Shown in pieces: positions 49,656 through 60,360 of a stretch of DNA of 64,000 bases. The position numbers and the translations under genes were made by a program. The notes below the pieces were generated by a model, which searched no databases, was not told the DNA's origin, and was given only the letters and a program-made list of their open reading frames with translations. Positions within the stretch are counted from its first letter, which is position 1. Every line of letters starts with the position of its first letter. The DNA is from Oikopleura dioica (Eukaryota; Chordata; Appendicularia; Copelata; Oikopleuridae): NCBI GenBank assembly GCA_907165135.1, contig OU015569.1, forward strand, positions 4,092,001-4,156,000, given 5' to 3'.

Positions 49656-51137
49656 ATGTTCAATGCAACTGGCGAAAGCAAGATCTTACGACGGCGCGAA
49701 GCTGAAAAGATCATCAAGTGGCTTGACAACGAAACCTTCCAGGAGCCCTCGAAACGGGTGATTCTCTATGGCGAAAAAGGTGTCGGCAAGACGATGAGCT
49801 TGCATCAAATCGCCCACCATGGGATGACGAAAGATATGCTAGTTTTGTACGTTGGAAATTTATGGAGGGTCGCGACGAAAAATTATGCGACGGAGCCACT
49901 AAATGTTAGGAAAGATATCACAACGCAGGGTTACGTTAGCGTGGAGAAGCGCGATCTGTGGGAGTCTCGTTACGACCCCTTGATGCAACAGGGGAGCCAC
50001 CGCCCTGAGCTCAAGAGCGTTATCACCTACGACCAGGTCGGTGAATGTTCTCGAATAAACCATCATCGTTACCGATTTCTACCTCTAGCCTGAGCCCGCC
50101 GGAATCTGGCTAGAACATCTCAAAGCGATCAACTCGCACATCCTCGAAAAATACAAAACAACCAGAGATTTCCAGCTCTCAGTCAAAGAAACGCTCCCCG
50201 CCGGAAGGTTCGACCGCGCTCATTATCTCCTCTGTTCAAAGATTACTTTCTAGCACCTTGTTGCAAGCCGTTAATGAAGCTTTATCTCGCTCGATTAAGC
50301 GCTGCGATGGAATCAAATTCATCATCGAAGAAATTAAATCTCTGGCGCCAGAAATGGCCAAGGTCGGTTGTTTCTTTAGATAATGATTCACATTATCCAT
50401 CAGGCCGGAAATCCAGTCCTTGTTTGTGTGGACCAGTGCAATTACCTAACGCAGGGATGTCACGTCGTTGTTTATGACGATCCAGAGAAGATCCGTTCTC
50501 ATCCGGAACAACGAGGTCTTCCTCACTGGACAATCAGGGCAAAGTTCGAAGAAGTTGTCACAGACTCAAGGCGGTTAAATTTAATGCGTCATTTTAAAAG
50601 GTAATACTTTCTGTCGAATTCACGAATAAATTATTTAGTCTCCTGGACGACGACTGGGCCGGTGGGTTTGTCGTTGGAGCAACAACTACTTATCAGACGA
50701 TAATGGGAAACCATTCGTGGAAACTTGGTCGACACAATGACAGAAGTAGAATTGAAACGGAAGATTTACATGATGTTCTCGGTGATCAAGGCTTCCAGGT
50801 TGGTTATTTTCAGATCATCGCAGAAGTTTACTTTGTTTCGTTAAGGATAGCTGGCATCCTTTTATCCCTGTCAGGTTAGAAGATCTTGATCGAGATGAGC
50901 TAGATGCTTATTCGCAGTATTTATATTCTAAGGAAAGGGCTATACTCCGCTTTGTATATTTACGAACTTTTTATTTGTAAGCATAATCACCTGTCGAATA
51001 AGATGAATGTTTCCGAATAACCCTCTAAGAATATAATCTATGGAAGAACGGAGAACGAAATGTCTCAACAGTTAATAGAAAAGATGTCTGGTGGCAATCC
51101 TGATAAATTCTTTAAATATTGCTATGAAATGGCATAA
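49656..51137 (+). CDS. DAP3: mitochondrial small-ribosomal-subunit GTPase DAP3 (mS29)
   Basis: The P-loop reads RVILYGEKGVGKTMSLHQIA, like the YLLYGEKGTGKTLSL of human DAP3. PVLVCVDQCNYL is the Walker B region. LLDDDWAGGFVVGATTTY matches NDWHGGAIVSAL and FQDSWHPFIPV matches DPFIPI. The final exon (SGGNPDKFFKYCYEMA) matches the conserved NPxxLERxCA end. Introns lie near 50035-50090, 50208-50253, 50362-50402, 50603-50640, 50800-50846 and 50978-51040. No presequence is visible upstream of the proposed start, so an upstream first exon may be missing. mS29 binds GTP in the mitoribosome and is also linked to apoptosis. Confidence 0.85.
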
Positions 51138-51217
51138 AAACTTTTCTGGGAAATTGAACAAATGATTGAATTTGACTTTTTTTAGACTGCAACAAGATTA
51201 TCGGTCTTACGTTAAAG

Positions 51218-51825
51218 ATGGCAGCCGGAAAAATTCCAGCAGTTCCGTTTTTTCTTCGCGGAGTTGTATGCAAGGTTAGAAAACGCTCATTTTTGTTTCT
51301 CTCTCTCTCTCTGCGTTTGGTTACTAAAATTGAAATTGTAGGGTTTCGGTCGAGGATCAAAAGAACTGGGATGTCCGACGGCGAATTTCTCCGATGATGT
51401 CGTCGCCACTCTGCCTGAAGGCCTTGACAATGGAATCTACTATGGTTTCGCTAGAGGTGAGTTGATGAGAAAAAACGTATGCTCATGAAGGCTATTTTAG
51501 TTAATAATGATCAAGTCCACAAAATGGTTGCATCTATCGGATGGAATCCATTTTACAAAAACACAAAACGAAGCTTCGAGACACACATAATTCACGAGTT
51601 TCCTGAAGATTTTTACGGAGCCGATTTGAGTGTTTTGGTTTGTGGATATTTGCGGCCAGAGAAAAACTACGATTCGCTGGAAGCTTTAAAAGGTTTGCAT
51701 TCAGTTAGATTTAATTTTAGCTGATTTTTTGCATTTCAGATGATATTCAACAGGACATTCGGAATGCCGTGGAAAAATGTTCAAGTCCGGACTACGAAGA
51801 GTTAGTTAAATCCTCGTTCAAGTGA
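51218..51825 (+). CDS. RFK: riboflavin kinase
   Basis: The family motifs are in order: [20 protein letters not shown] (GFGRGSxxLGxPTAN box), [40 protein letters not shown] and [15 protein letters not shown]. Introns lie near 51276-51341, 51456-51500 and 51693-51740. About 150 residues, the usual length. The enzyme phosphorylates riboflavin to FMN with ATP. An AG acceptor at 51184-51185 lies 47 nt after the DAP3 stop, with no poly(A) signal between. The two are therefore probably one operon, both serving mitochondrial metabolism. Confidence 0.93.
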
Positions 51826-52061
51826 TTCTACCAGCAACTCCATCAACTCAATAATTTCCAATGCGGCTAACTGAATTAGATTAGTCGAGTCTGCGTTTCA
51901 ATCAAAACGTTTTTGATTCTCAAAATACTCCGATTTTAGTCTGTGATCTTTTTCAATCCTGCTTTTCTTTTGACATATTATATATTTATGTGAACTTATT
52001 AGTTTACGGAAATGATCTGTTTTTAATTAAAAGAATCTTTAATAAAGAAAAATATGTAAAG

Positions 52062-53694
52062 ATGTCGTTTCGGTTCTTTTCTGGAAAAGACTATTTCTCC
52101 GCGCTCAATCTATCGACGAGTGCGGGCGACGACGAAATTAAGAAAAGCTTCAGGCAGAGGCTGAAACAATTTCAAAATGCATTACGCCCCGTATTTTCTA
52201 AAGCAATTGTAACAGCCCTTGTTTGGCATTTTTCACGAGTCTATCACCCTGATCGAAACTCGGGGCAAGACAATGGAACCTTCATCAAAATCAATAAAGC
52301 GTACGAAACTTTGAGCAATGCAAAGCTGCGCCAGATCTGTCAAATTCATTTGGAGAACGAAGAGTTGGGCGAGTTTCTCGACAATGTAGCGCAAGCAAAT
52401 GATGCTGACCACACGCTGTTCGATTCGCTCTCCGTTGACGAGCTTTTACGCCGCTTCGATGAGTTCCGGTTTTATAAGAAAACTGGAAAGCCGAGAGTAA
52501 GACTGGAAAAGACAATTATCCATGTTGACCAGTCTACTGTGGAGCAGCAGTTTACCTATGGGAAGAAATTTAGTGGCTCCGCAAAATGGGGATTCTGCCG
52601 GGTTAAAGGTAAAACAGCTACCACCTCATAGGGCTGATAAGTTTACAGGCGCAAACTTTGGTTTTGACGATGACTTTATGTACAACAATAAGAAATTCTT
52701 CTATGGCTTCGATATCGAACACAAAGGTTACAAAAGGAAAAACGAAAAGAACTTGTCTATTTTTGGGAATTTGTACGACTATCACTTGTCCATCTATAAA
52801 ATGTCCGCTCATTTTCAACATCCAGTCGCGAGGGTAAATCTCGCTCATATGATAACCTTGACCGTAACTTGACTTTAGATCGAGCCTTTTGTCACGACGC
52901 ATGACTTCTTTACGCAAGACATGAGGTCGATCTTGGCAGACGAAGATGACCTTGACACATTTACTAGGAATGTTATCCTAAATCCTGGATGCAAATTGAG
53001 AATTCATCATAATTACGTTTTCAAGAAAGGTCAGTTGTTCTATTCAAAAGTCAAGTTTATTATGTAGTTTAGACATTTCTCTTGGCATGGACGAGATTAG
53101 ACTGACTCGCACTCCATCGAAGATAATCATCAAAGCACCAGTAAAAATGACAATCAAGAAGTCGTCTGTTTCTTTTTGTCCCTTTTCGAAAGTTCTTGTT
53201 TTCGAATACAAATCAGACCAGGGAGGATCTTTTCTTGGCATGAGTCTTCAGGTTCGTCTAGCAGTCCATTGATCTTACTTAAACTCGATGTCTAGCCTTT
53301 AGTGAGGATAAGTGTGTCCGACTGGATTGAAATGTACCAGAATCCTTCTTTCGAGATGATTTGGGAGTGCATAAGTCCCGTGATTTCTGTCAAGTTCATC
53401 AGACATGGAGTGAAAACTTCCCTCGACCAGATCACCATTACTGATATCATCGACGCCATTACTGTCAAATCGCCCGATGTCGAGGTAGTCTTTGAGGTTG
53501 ACTCCAAAGTTGACATTTAATTTCAGAATGCTGTCAAATCCACGGATGAAGCGGGAAACCCAGTCCTTCTTGCTCACAATCGTCTAATGTTATCACTAAG
53601 CTACTTACTTCAATCAAACCAAGTTATCCTTTCAACGCCTATTTCTATCCCAATTTCCTATTATTCAATTACCAAGGTAGCTTTCACCGCTTGA
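52062..53694 (+). CDS. J-domain co-chaperone with large unrecognised C-terminal region
   Basis: The N-terminus (DYFSALNLSTSAGDDEIKKS) and YHPDRNSGQDN form a J domain with an intact HPD. About 24 extra residues lie between the KKSFRQ helix and the HPD, or an 80-90-nt intron there was missed. The domain is followed by LSNAKLRQ and a region of mixed alpha/beta character. The rest is strand-rich (KKFFYGFDIEHKGYKRKN, RTPSKIIIKAPVKMTIKKSS). Introns lie near 52610-52648, 52835-52879, 53029-53071, 53252-53295 and 53484-53525. The last of these skips an apparent stop at 53518-53520 and continues to TGA at 53692-53694. J proteins stimulate Hsp70 ATPase; the client specificity is unknown. Confidence 0.65.
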
Positions 53695-53900
53695 ACAAGA
53701 CTGATTGATTTTAAGTCGCCGGAAGCAGCAATTAAACGAGTCATTTTACCGTTTTTATTCATGGTCGCTATTCGCAACGAAACTATTCAAGAAAAAACGA
53801 AATCCTTCTTATCATATATTTCTTCATTTTGGCAGAGCAGAAGAAACGATTAAATTTCATCGCTCGTTGTTCACCCTTCATTAATTTTCACTCTTGTAGA

Positions 53901-54436
53901 ATGACTATCAACCGGCCCTTGAAGTTTTTCTACTATGCGGTGGCTGTCGGCCGTAATCCTGGCATTTATCATAGCCAAGTGAGTTTTTCTTTATATTTTC
54001 GAGTAAAAGAGAATCTCCGTAGAAATGCTTGATGAAGGAAGTCGAAGGCTTCGAGGGGGCTGTCTATGCCAAGCTGCCGACATCAAAAGACGCGATTGCC
54101 TTCATCAACCAGCATCACAAGAAACCTAATCGTTACTACACAAATGTGAGAAAAAAGATCTAGCATGGATTTTTAAAATAACTTTAGTCGAAGTTTTTAA
54201 CGAATCCTTACCGAAAACTGATCGATGGCAAGAACGCGCCAGAAATGAAAGAGCAAGTTAAGAAGTCTTCGCCAGCGGAGAAAGCTGTAAAAACGCCAAC
54301 ACCGCAGAAATCATCTGCTCCAACGGCCGCGCAAAAGTTAGCGAAAGTGTTTGAAGACGAAAAGAAAGCGCAAAGCTCTGCGCCAGTGACTCAAACTGCC
54401 TCCTCAACAGCTAAACCTCGATTCATCTGGAAGTAA
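53901..54436 (+). CDS. stand-alone RNase H1 hybrid-binding domain protein
   Basis: The first exons give KFFYYAVAVGRNPGIYHSQ and VEGFEGAVYAKLPTSKDAIA. This is the N-terminal RNA:DNA hybrid-binding domain of RNase H1 (usually KxFYAVxxGRxPGIYxxWxxC). Introns lie near 53979-54021 and 54147-54188. The rest is a Lys/Ala/Ser/Pro-rich tail (KSSPAEKAVKTPTPQKSS) ending at 54434-54436, with no RNase H catalytic DEDD core. The conserved Trp after IYHS is replaced by Gln-Lys at the splice junction. The protein could bind R-loops or act as a regulator without cleavage. Confidence 0.75.
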
Positions 54437-54614
54437 ACTCGTCCTGCCTCTTTTACGAATTCGCGAAAAACTCATTTACTGACATTATCCGCCTTTCTTT
54501 CTTCCAAGCCTTCTGGACGATGTCCTACTGAACCTCTCACATGTAGCTCCTTATAGAAATGTTGTTTCTGATATTCTCAGATAAAAAAGCAAATAAAAAA
54601 CATAAAAGTTCTTC

Positions 54615-54998
54615 TCAAAAGAACTGCTTGAATGGAATCACCAAATTTGATCCATCAGCAAGCTGTTGAATTAGGCGTTTGATCTCTCCTTCCCAATTCG
54701 CAGGTTTTGTCCAGAGAAAAGCACGGCTTTCTGGTTTAGAGAAAAAAGCAAACTGTGCAAGATAAAAATTAAGGTTCCGCCGCCGACTTGTTTATTGAAT
54801 CTTTGGTCGAATAGTTCAAACTTATCTGAGTGAAAACGCGTCTTCTCTATGTTTGAATCGTTCTTAGGACTCAACTTGAGTCACTCAAGAGATCTCTTTG
54901 TGAATTTTTGCAACCGTTGCAGTTTAGAAAAATCAGGTCACTGGGAAAAGTTCGACCGTTGAAAGGATCTAAACTGAAAGTGAAATGTTCTGGGAATC
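54615..54998 (-). CDS. hypothetical protein, 5' part unresolved
   Basis: Three exons look coding although their frames lack ATGs. They are 54998 down to about 54915 (GFPEHFTFSLDPFNGRTFPS), about 54873-54796 (SPKNDSNIEKTRFHSDKFEL) and about 54760-54615 (FAFFSKPESRAFLWTKPANW, then EGEIKRLIQQLADGSNLVIP). The middle and last exons join over a 35-nt GT-AG intron. The first join appears to need a GG-AG border. The start exon was not found. No family is recognised. The 3' end converges on the RNase H1-domain gene. Confidence 0.45.
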
Positions 54999-55937
54999 CT
55001 AGCACCGAAAAAAGCGTCCTGACGTGTGCGCACTTGTTGCGAAAATGGCGAGACCTGCACAGGGCACACCTGCTATTCTATTACAAAATAGGCTGATACG
55101 TTTAGTTCGTCCTTCCAAATACGGCCTACTCTAAAGAAAGGATAAATTATCTTGTCAATGATATTTTCAACGACCTACTACTGTAAACTATTGTCAGCTA
55201 TCACTTATTGCTAATTAGAAAAAAGTAGTCACTTAGCATTTTGATAGCAAGGAAGACTTCAGGATTTTGCTTTCAAATCGAGATATGCATTCTTTTTTGC
55301 ACCTGGGCAAATGTCTACCATTGCATTTAAAAAAATAATTCGCACTTATCTATTTCTGAAGAAGTTTGCAAGCAATAATTATGGGAAGAAACTGATCGAA
55401 TTGTTTATTTAAATAGTTCTAGTTGGACGAAGAGATAAGATATCGTGAGTGATAACGCTGTCAAGATTGGAGCCCGACTTGTAGTAATTTATTTTCTCAC
55501 GTAGCTACGGTCAGCGGACCGCTCATTTCTTTAGAGGTTCTATTACAGGTAAAGAAGTAGCTAAAGTATTAATGATTATTAGCATGATTTAGTCACGGAA
55601 AATTTCTACTGGAATTCGAACTTTCTAGCTATTCCCGATATTAACTGCAAAGATCTTTAGTTTTTGATGAACTCTTGATCACACAGGGAGTCAAATATTG
55701 ACTGACGGGCTATCAACAGTACATCGGACATACAAAGGGCTCTAGGGCTTCCGCGTGATTTCAGCGTAACCATTTCGCTCATTTTCTTTTCTTGTGCTTT
55801 ATCTTTTGTGACTCAAATATTGATCTGAGGGGCACGTTGTGAATCCAATGACTGGAGTAGTAATCGTCCGCAGACACACTCTAGCGAACACGCACAAACT
55901 CGAGACTTAAAACAACCAACTCAGCGTTTACATAAAA
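54999..55937. other. intergenic spacer
   Basis: No convincing exon apart from a possible 5' exon of the minus-strand gene near 55030-55100. AT-rich elsewhere. Confidence 0.4.
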
Positions 55938-57972
55938 ATGAGCAAACCCGTCATTACGATTCAACCAAATGTAAGAGTGATATTTTATTGGGACCATTCG
56001 AATTTTTGACGCTAAGGAGCATCTGTCACCAAAATTTAATTTTCATTAGTTAGTCAAAGTGAGCCCCTGTTCTAAAATGCTCAACTGATTTAGAAATCTT
56101 CTGAATATTTTTGCATTACTGGAAATTTCATAAAAAAAACGTATGAAAAATTTTTGAACATTTTCATATACTTTCTAAACGTTTGCTCCATGGATCTTGT
56201 CTCGTAATCAACCTCAAAATCAGCTTCTTATGGTTTTTGGAATTAACAAACTCTACAAAAAAGATGCACTGGTTACGGACGAGACCCGTAAACCTCCGAC
56301 CAGAGTACAGATTGGCTTAAATTAGACAATGAGGTGACGATTTTCAATCTTTGCGGTAGATTCGCTAAGCTCGTCGCATTTTCTGAGACGGCAAATATTT
56401 GATCTGGTTCAAAATAACTCATAAGAAACGAACTCTTTTCGTTGAACATTCTGGCCGTCGATTTGCGACTTCAGTAAAATCTGCTGTGCATCGAAAACCA
56501 ACATTGAGTGTTTAGGAAAATGGCTGGAAAGACTACAAGATGAAAGGCGAGGGAGAAGATGGCGGCGATTCGAAGGTCGCGTTGACGTAATGTTTGCACT
56601 CTAAACCTAGTGAACGATAAGAAAAAGTTTAAAAATAATATTTTTAAAAAGTTTCATTTTAAAAACGCGCTGCAAGTCTGAATATTTGGATGGTGTCGAG
56701 CAGGCTGTCGTGCAGCAGGATCTTTCGCTTGTCGAGTTCATGACTGGCTACGACGTCATTAATAAATACAGGATATGGGATGGAAAAACTGGAGAGACAT
56801 TGTTTCAAGGTATTTTTTATTTTTGAAAGAAACGCGCAAGTATGATTTCAAGCTACGGAAGGAGACATTGGTTGTTGCGCTAGAAATTGCTTTCAAGGGG
56901 AGCGAGAATTCGAAATGCCTCTGAGGACCAAAGGTATACTAATTATTATTTGAACAATCATATAAATCGTAATTTATCACGAGAAAAGAATAAATTCGAT
57001 CATATAAGCTTTGATTTTTTGGAGCAAAAATGCACGTGAAAGTTCAAAATCTTGCGAGCTACTCCAAACCATAATTTTGTTTGTTAAGAAGATAAAGACG
57101 GGGACATGCACCGACTGAGTAAGCCCCGTGCCATTGCGCTGCAGCCTTGCTGTAACACGTGCTGCTGCAATTTCTGGCATCGAATCTTCTGCTGTGGCTG
57201 CTGCGGCTTCGACTTCTCCAAACCTCTGGCAAACCTCTCGAGTAAGTCTGAAATAATAAACAGTCCCTACTCCGGAAGCATTAAACGATGCACGTTACTC
57301 AATCTTTGATAAATAACCGAATGCTTGAGTTAGAACGTCTTTCCTCAACTTCTAAATTAAGCGTTTTTCAACGACAAGAAGACTCATTGGATTCTTCAAA
57401 AGGATGGCGGCAATTGCGGCCGCGCGAACTTTGTGATCACTGATGAAGTCAACAAGAAAATAATTTACGAAATCAAAAGACCCGAGCTCTGCGTCTGCGC
57501 CTGGGACTGCGGTGACGTGGTCTATCCAATTTTGGATCCGGAAGGGCAGGTAATGAATGAACTTGCAAATCATTCATTTTTCCGGTGGAAATTGTTCTCC
57601 CAGCCAAATTTGTTAAATTTCCTCTGACGCGCCCAGTTTAAACTAAAATCTGTCGACTTCGACACTTCGCTCAAAATATTTTTATCAGCTTAGAACGGTT
57701 CGTTTTATGTTTGTGAACTTGAATTCTAGCAAGTCGGCAGTATCACCAAATACTGGGCCGGTGGGAAGAAGGGCTGCAGTGGATGCTGCATCGAAGGTTT
57801 GGAATGAAGGGTTTCTATTTCTAAGAAATATCAAGGTGCGAATGCTTCTACACACGTGATTGACTTCCCTTCCACTGCTTCCCATACGGAGAAACTGGCT
57901 CTCATCGGACAGACACTTCTCATCGACTATACTTATTATCAGAAGAAGAATAATAATAACGGTGGCTCCTAA
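55938..57972 (+). CDS. PLSCR: phospholipid scramblase family protein
   Basis: Exons assemble to LDGVEQAVVQQDLSLVEFMT and NKYRIWDGKTG, then EGDIGCCARNCFQGEREFEM. A cysteine cluster (CCNTCCCNFWHRIFCCGCCG) follows, then DEVNKKIIYEIKRPELCVCA, YWAGGKKGCSGCC and an end IGQTLLIDYTYYQKKN. This is the order seen in scramblases, including the palmitoylated Cys-rich stretch and the hydrophobic C-terminal segment (human GACFLIDFMFFE). The first intron (about 55970-56516) is unusually long for this region. The splice near 56570-56690 is the least certain. Scramblases move phospholipids between leaflets in a calcium-dependent way or act as lipid-binding regulators. Confidence 0.85.
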
Positions 57973-58715
57973 GTTCATTCTACTCCTGTACATTTCCTAA
58001 CTTTGATTATCACAGTAAACATCGTTTTTTGAAAGACTCTCTTGAATTTTTTGAATTCTAAATCTCTTTGAAAATGAGATTTGGTCAATGGAACGTCAAA
58101 TGAAAAAATAATTCTCAGGAAAATTGGACTTCCTTTTTCATGCTGAAATAAAAAATGGAAAGCTGAAACGTAGCTAAATAGAATCATTTTACTAAAATAC
58201 GTCAAAGAGATGCGGGGAATTTAAAATACTCCATGCGGATATATAATCCCTTAAATCTTTCAAACTAGGTGCACCAATTTTTGAACGAATTACTGAAGCT
58301 TTGTCTTTCGATTCGTAGTTTCGACGTAGCATTTTGCTACTTGTAGTTAACTTTTGGTCGTGTAATAATGTTTGAACCGTAATGCCTTGGTCTTGATTAA
58401 GTGATGGAAGGGGTGTATGTTGGATTATTGAGCGATTAAAGAAGCGATGATTTTCTACTAACGGGCGAGAGATGAATTCGTAGTATCAATAAAGGGTGCG
58501 GAAGAGGGGCATTCTGCTTTGTTTTTAAATAATTGAGCCTGACGGGACGGGACCTGCTTAGATTATCAGTTAGATCAGCTAGCAGCATAAGAAGCCGCGA
58601 AATATCAAATAGGAATCCTTAATAATCCAAGTATAGAGAGATTAAAAGCGAAATTATTAATCAAAGAAAATACGCGCAATCCAATCCCGCCAACAATGAA
58701 AACTAGTCGTCTGCA
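57973..58715. other. intergenic spacer
   Basis: AT-rich; open frames on the minus strand (57685-58205) are shadows or chance. No exon seen. Confidence 0.45.
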
Positions 58716-60360
58716 ATGAGCGTAGAGAGGGTAAGTCGCCTCAGCATAGAATACAACTAGAATTTATTTACTTTTTTCGCAAGTTTTTGACCATCTATGG
58801 CCAAGAATTTTCGCTATTAGAATCGAAAGATATCTTAAAAACCAGAGAAATAAATTAATGAAAGCACCGCCAATCTCATGGAGTGGGTATCGAACTCATT
58901 CTTTTTTTCCTTAGGTATTTCCAGACAGTCGATATCCACTTTCAACACAGAGCTTAGAAGAGAGCACCGCTGTAACTTCACAGACAGGAAAGCTTTTCAA
59001 TCATATTTTAATTCGGCCTTGGATTTTTCCTTTCACAGTTCAACCTAAATCAAAGTGAATTTTTTTAATAAAAAAAATAAAAATCAAAGGCTTTTTTTTC
59101 AAATCCAATTTACAAGAGCGCTAACTTCAACGCCTAATTGATAATGAGAAGCTCGCAGATTTTTCGACGGTAACAGAAGCTAACACTGCGTTTACGAATT
59201 CCACGTTAAATCCAGAAGATGAATGGTTGAAAAAAGCCGAGTATATTGCTGTCGTTGTGGCTTCTTCGGTAAGAGATTTCAAGCAACGTTTTAATGGAAT
59301 TCCAAAGGCATGGAGTTATCTCCAAATGGAACAAAAAGGGTCGACCTAAAAATTCCATTCAGATTATCTGCTGCGTGATAGTATTCGGCATACTGGTCAT
59401 CTCCGAATGTGGCCGCCGACTGATATGGCAAGCACAGAATTTGGTCATGAGCTCGAACGCTTACGAGGCAAAGGGAATAAGATTTTCTCAGCGCACAAGA
59501 CTTAAAAAATATTCCAATAAAGGAGTTAAATATAAATATCGTTATAATTTTTAGCAAGTATACAGCTAAGTTGTTTTTCTTCGGATCCTTAATTTTGGAC
59601 ATGGCAACAAGTGTCCGCTTGCTTATCAATGCTGACCCCACTTTTGCGTTCTCTGCGGTTAACTCCGAATAGACTGAAAAAACGTGACTCTTTTAAAAAT
59701 ATTTTCTTAAAAAAAATAGAATTTTTTTTACTGAAAAGGAAATCTCGCAAAAGTCATCATGTAACTGTTTGAGCTGTTTTCGTGGTCAAGTACGCCAGGA
59801 ATGAGTTTTACGAGTTTTTGTGAACGATTTTTCTGATGAAAGCATAAAATAAATTGAAATAACTTCAGTTTTAATCTTTGAAATCGAAAGACGAGAACTC
59901 AAATGGAAGGGCTTCGGTTTGTGTCCAGACATAGAAGTCGAGAGATGGATGGTGGACACGCGTACCTGAGGAAGAAAGTCTTCGAAAGGAAGAAAAAGTC
60001 GGCTCAGACCCTTTGTAATAAACAAATAACGAACAGATCTGTATATCTCAACAATAAGGATGTTATTTTATTATCATGAGAAGCTTTTTATTAAAGATTC
60101 TACAGGTAGTCAAATCATAGCTGGATGGATAATTTCTTTGGATTCACAGTGAAGAGGTGAATTCAAATATGGTTCCTATCGACAAGCGAAAGGAAAAATG
60201 CCTCTTGCGCCCTCAGAGCAAGCGCGATAACCGCGCGCTCGTACACTTTGGCGACCTTGAATTTTTTGTCATTCCCAATCCAGTTGAGAGGCGCCTGTTT
60301 CCAGTAGAAAGAGATAAAAAAAACAGAAGAAAGAGAAAAGACAGCGCAAATGCGATTTAA
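58716..60360 (+). CDS. two-TM membrane protein, unrecognised
   Basis: A short first exon (MSVER) joins to FPDSRYPLSTQSLEESTAVT. A GA-AG intron (about 58988-59158) leads to FSTVTEANTAFTNSTLNPED. TM1 crosses the next intron (IAVVVASS into IICCVIVFGILVI) and TM2 is KLFFFGSLILDMATSVRLLI. A 22-nt exon (about 59741-59762) and further exons give LIFEIERRELKWKGFGLCPD and a basic tail (RDKKNRRKRKDSANAI). Asn-x-Ser/Thr sites in the N-terminal part suit an extracellular side. Several joins rest on non-GT borders, so the model is tentative. Its TAA (60358-60360) overlaps the start of the next gene. Confidence 0.45.

Noticed and set aside
53299-53577. Minus-strand frame of 92 codons in the J-domain gene
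   Set aside because: The plus strand carries a continuous multi-exon frame with good splice sites through the same DNA.
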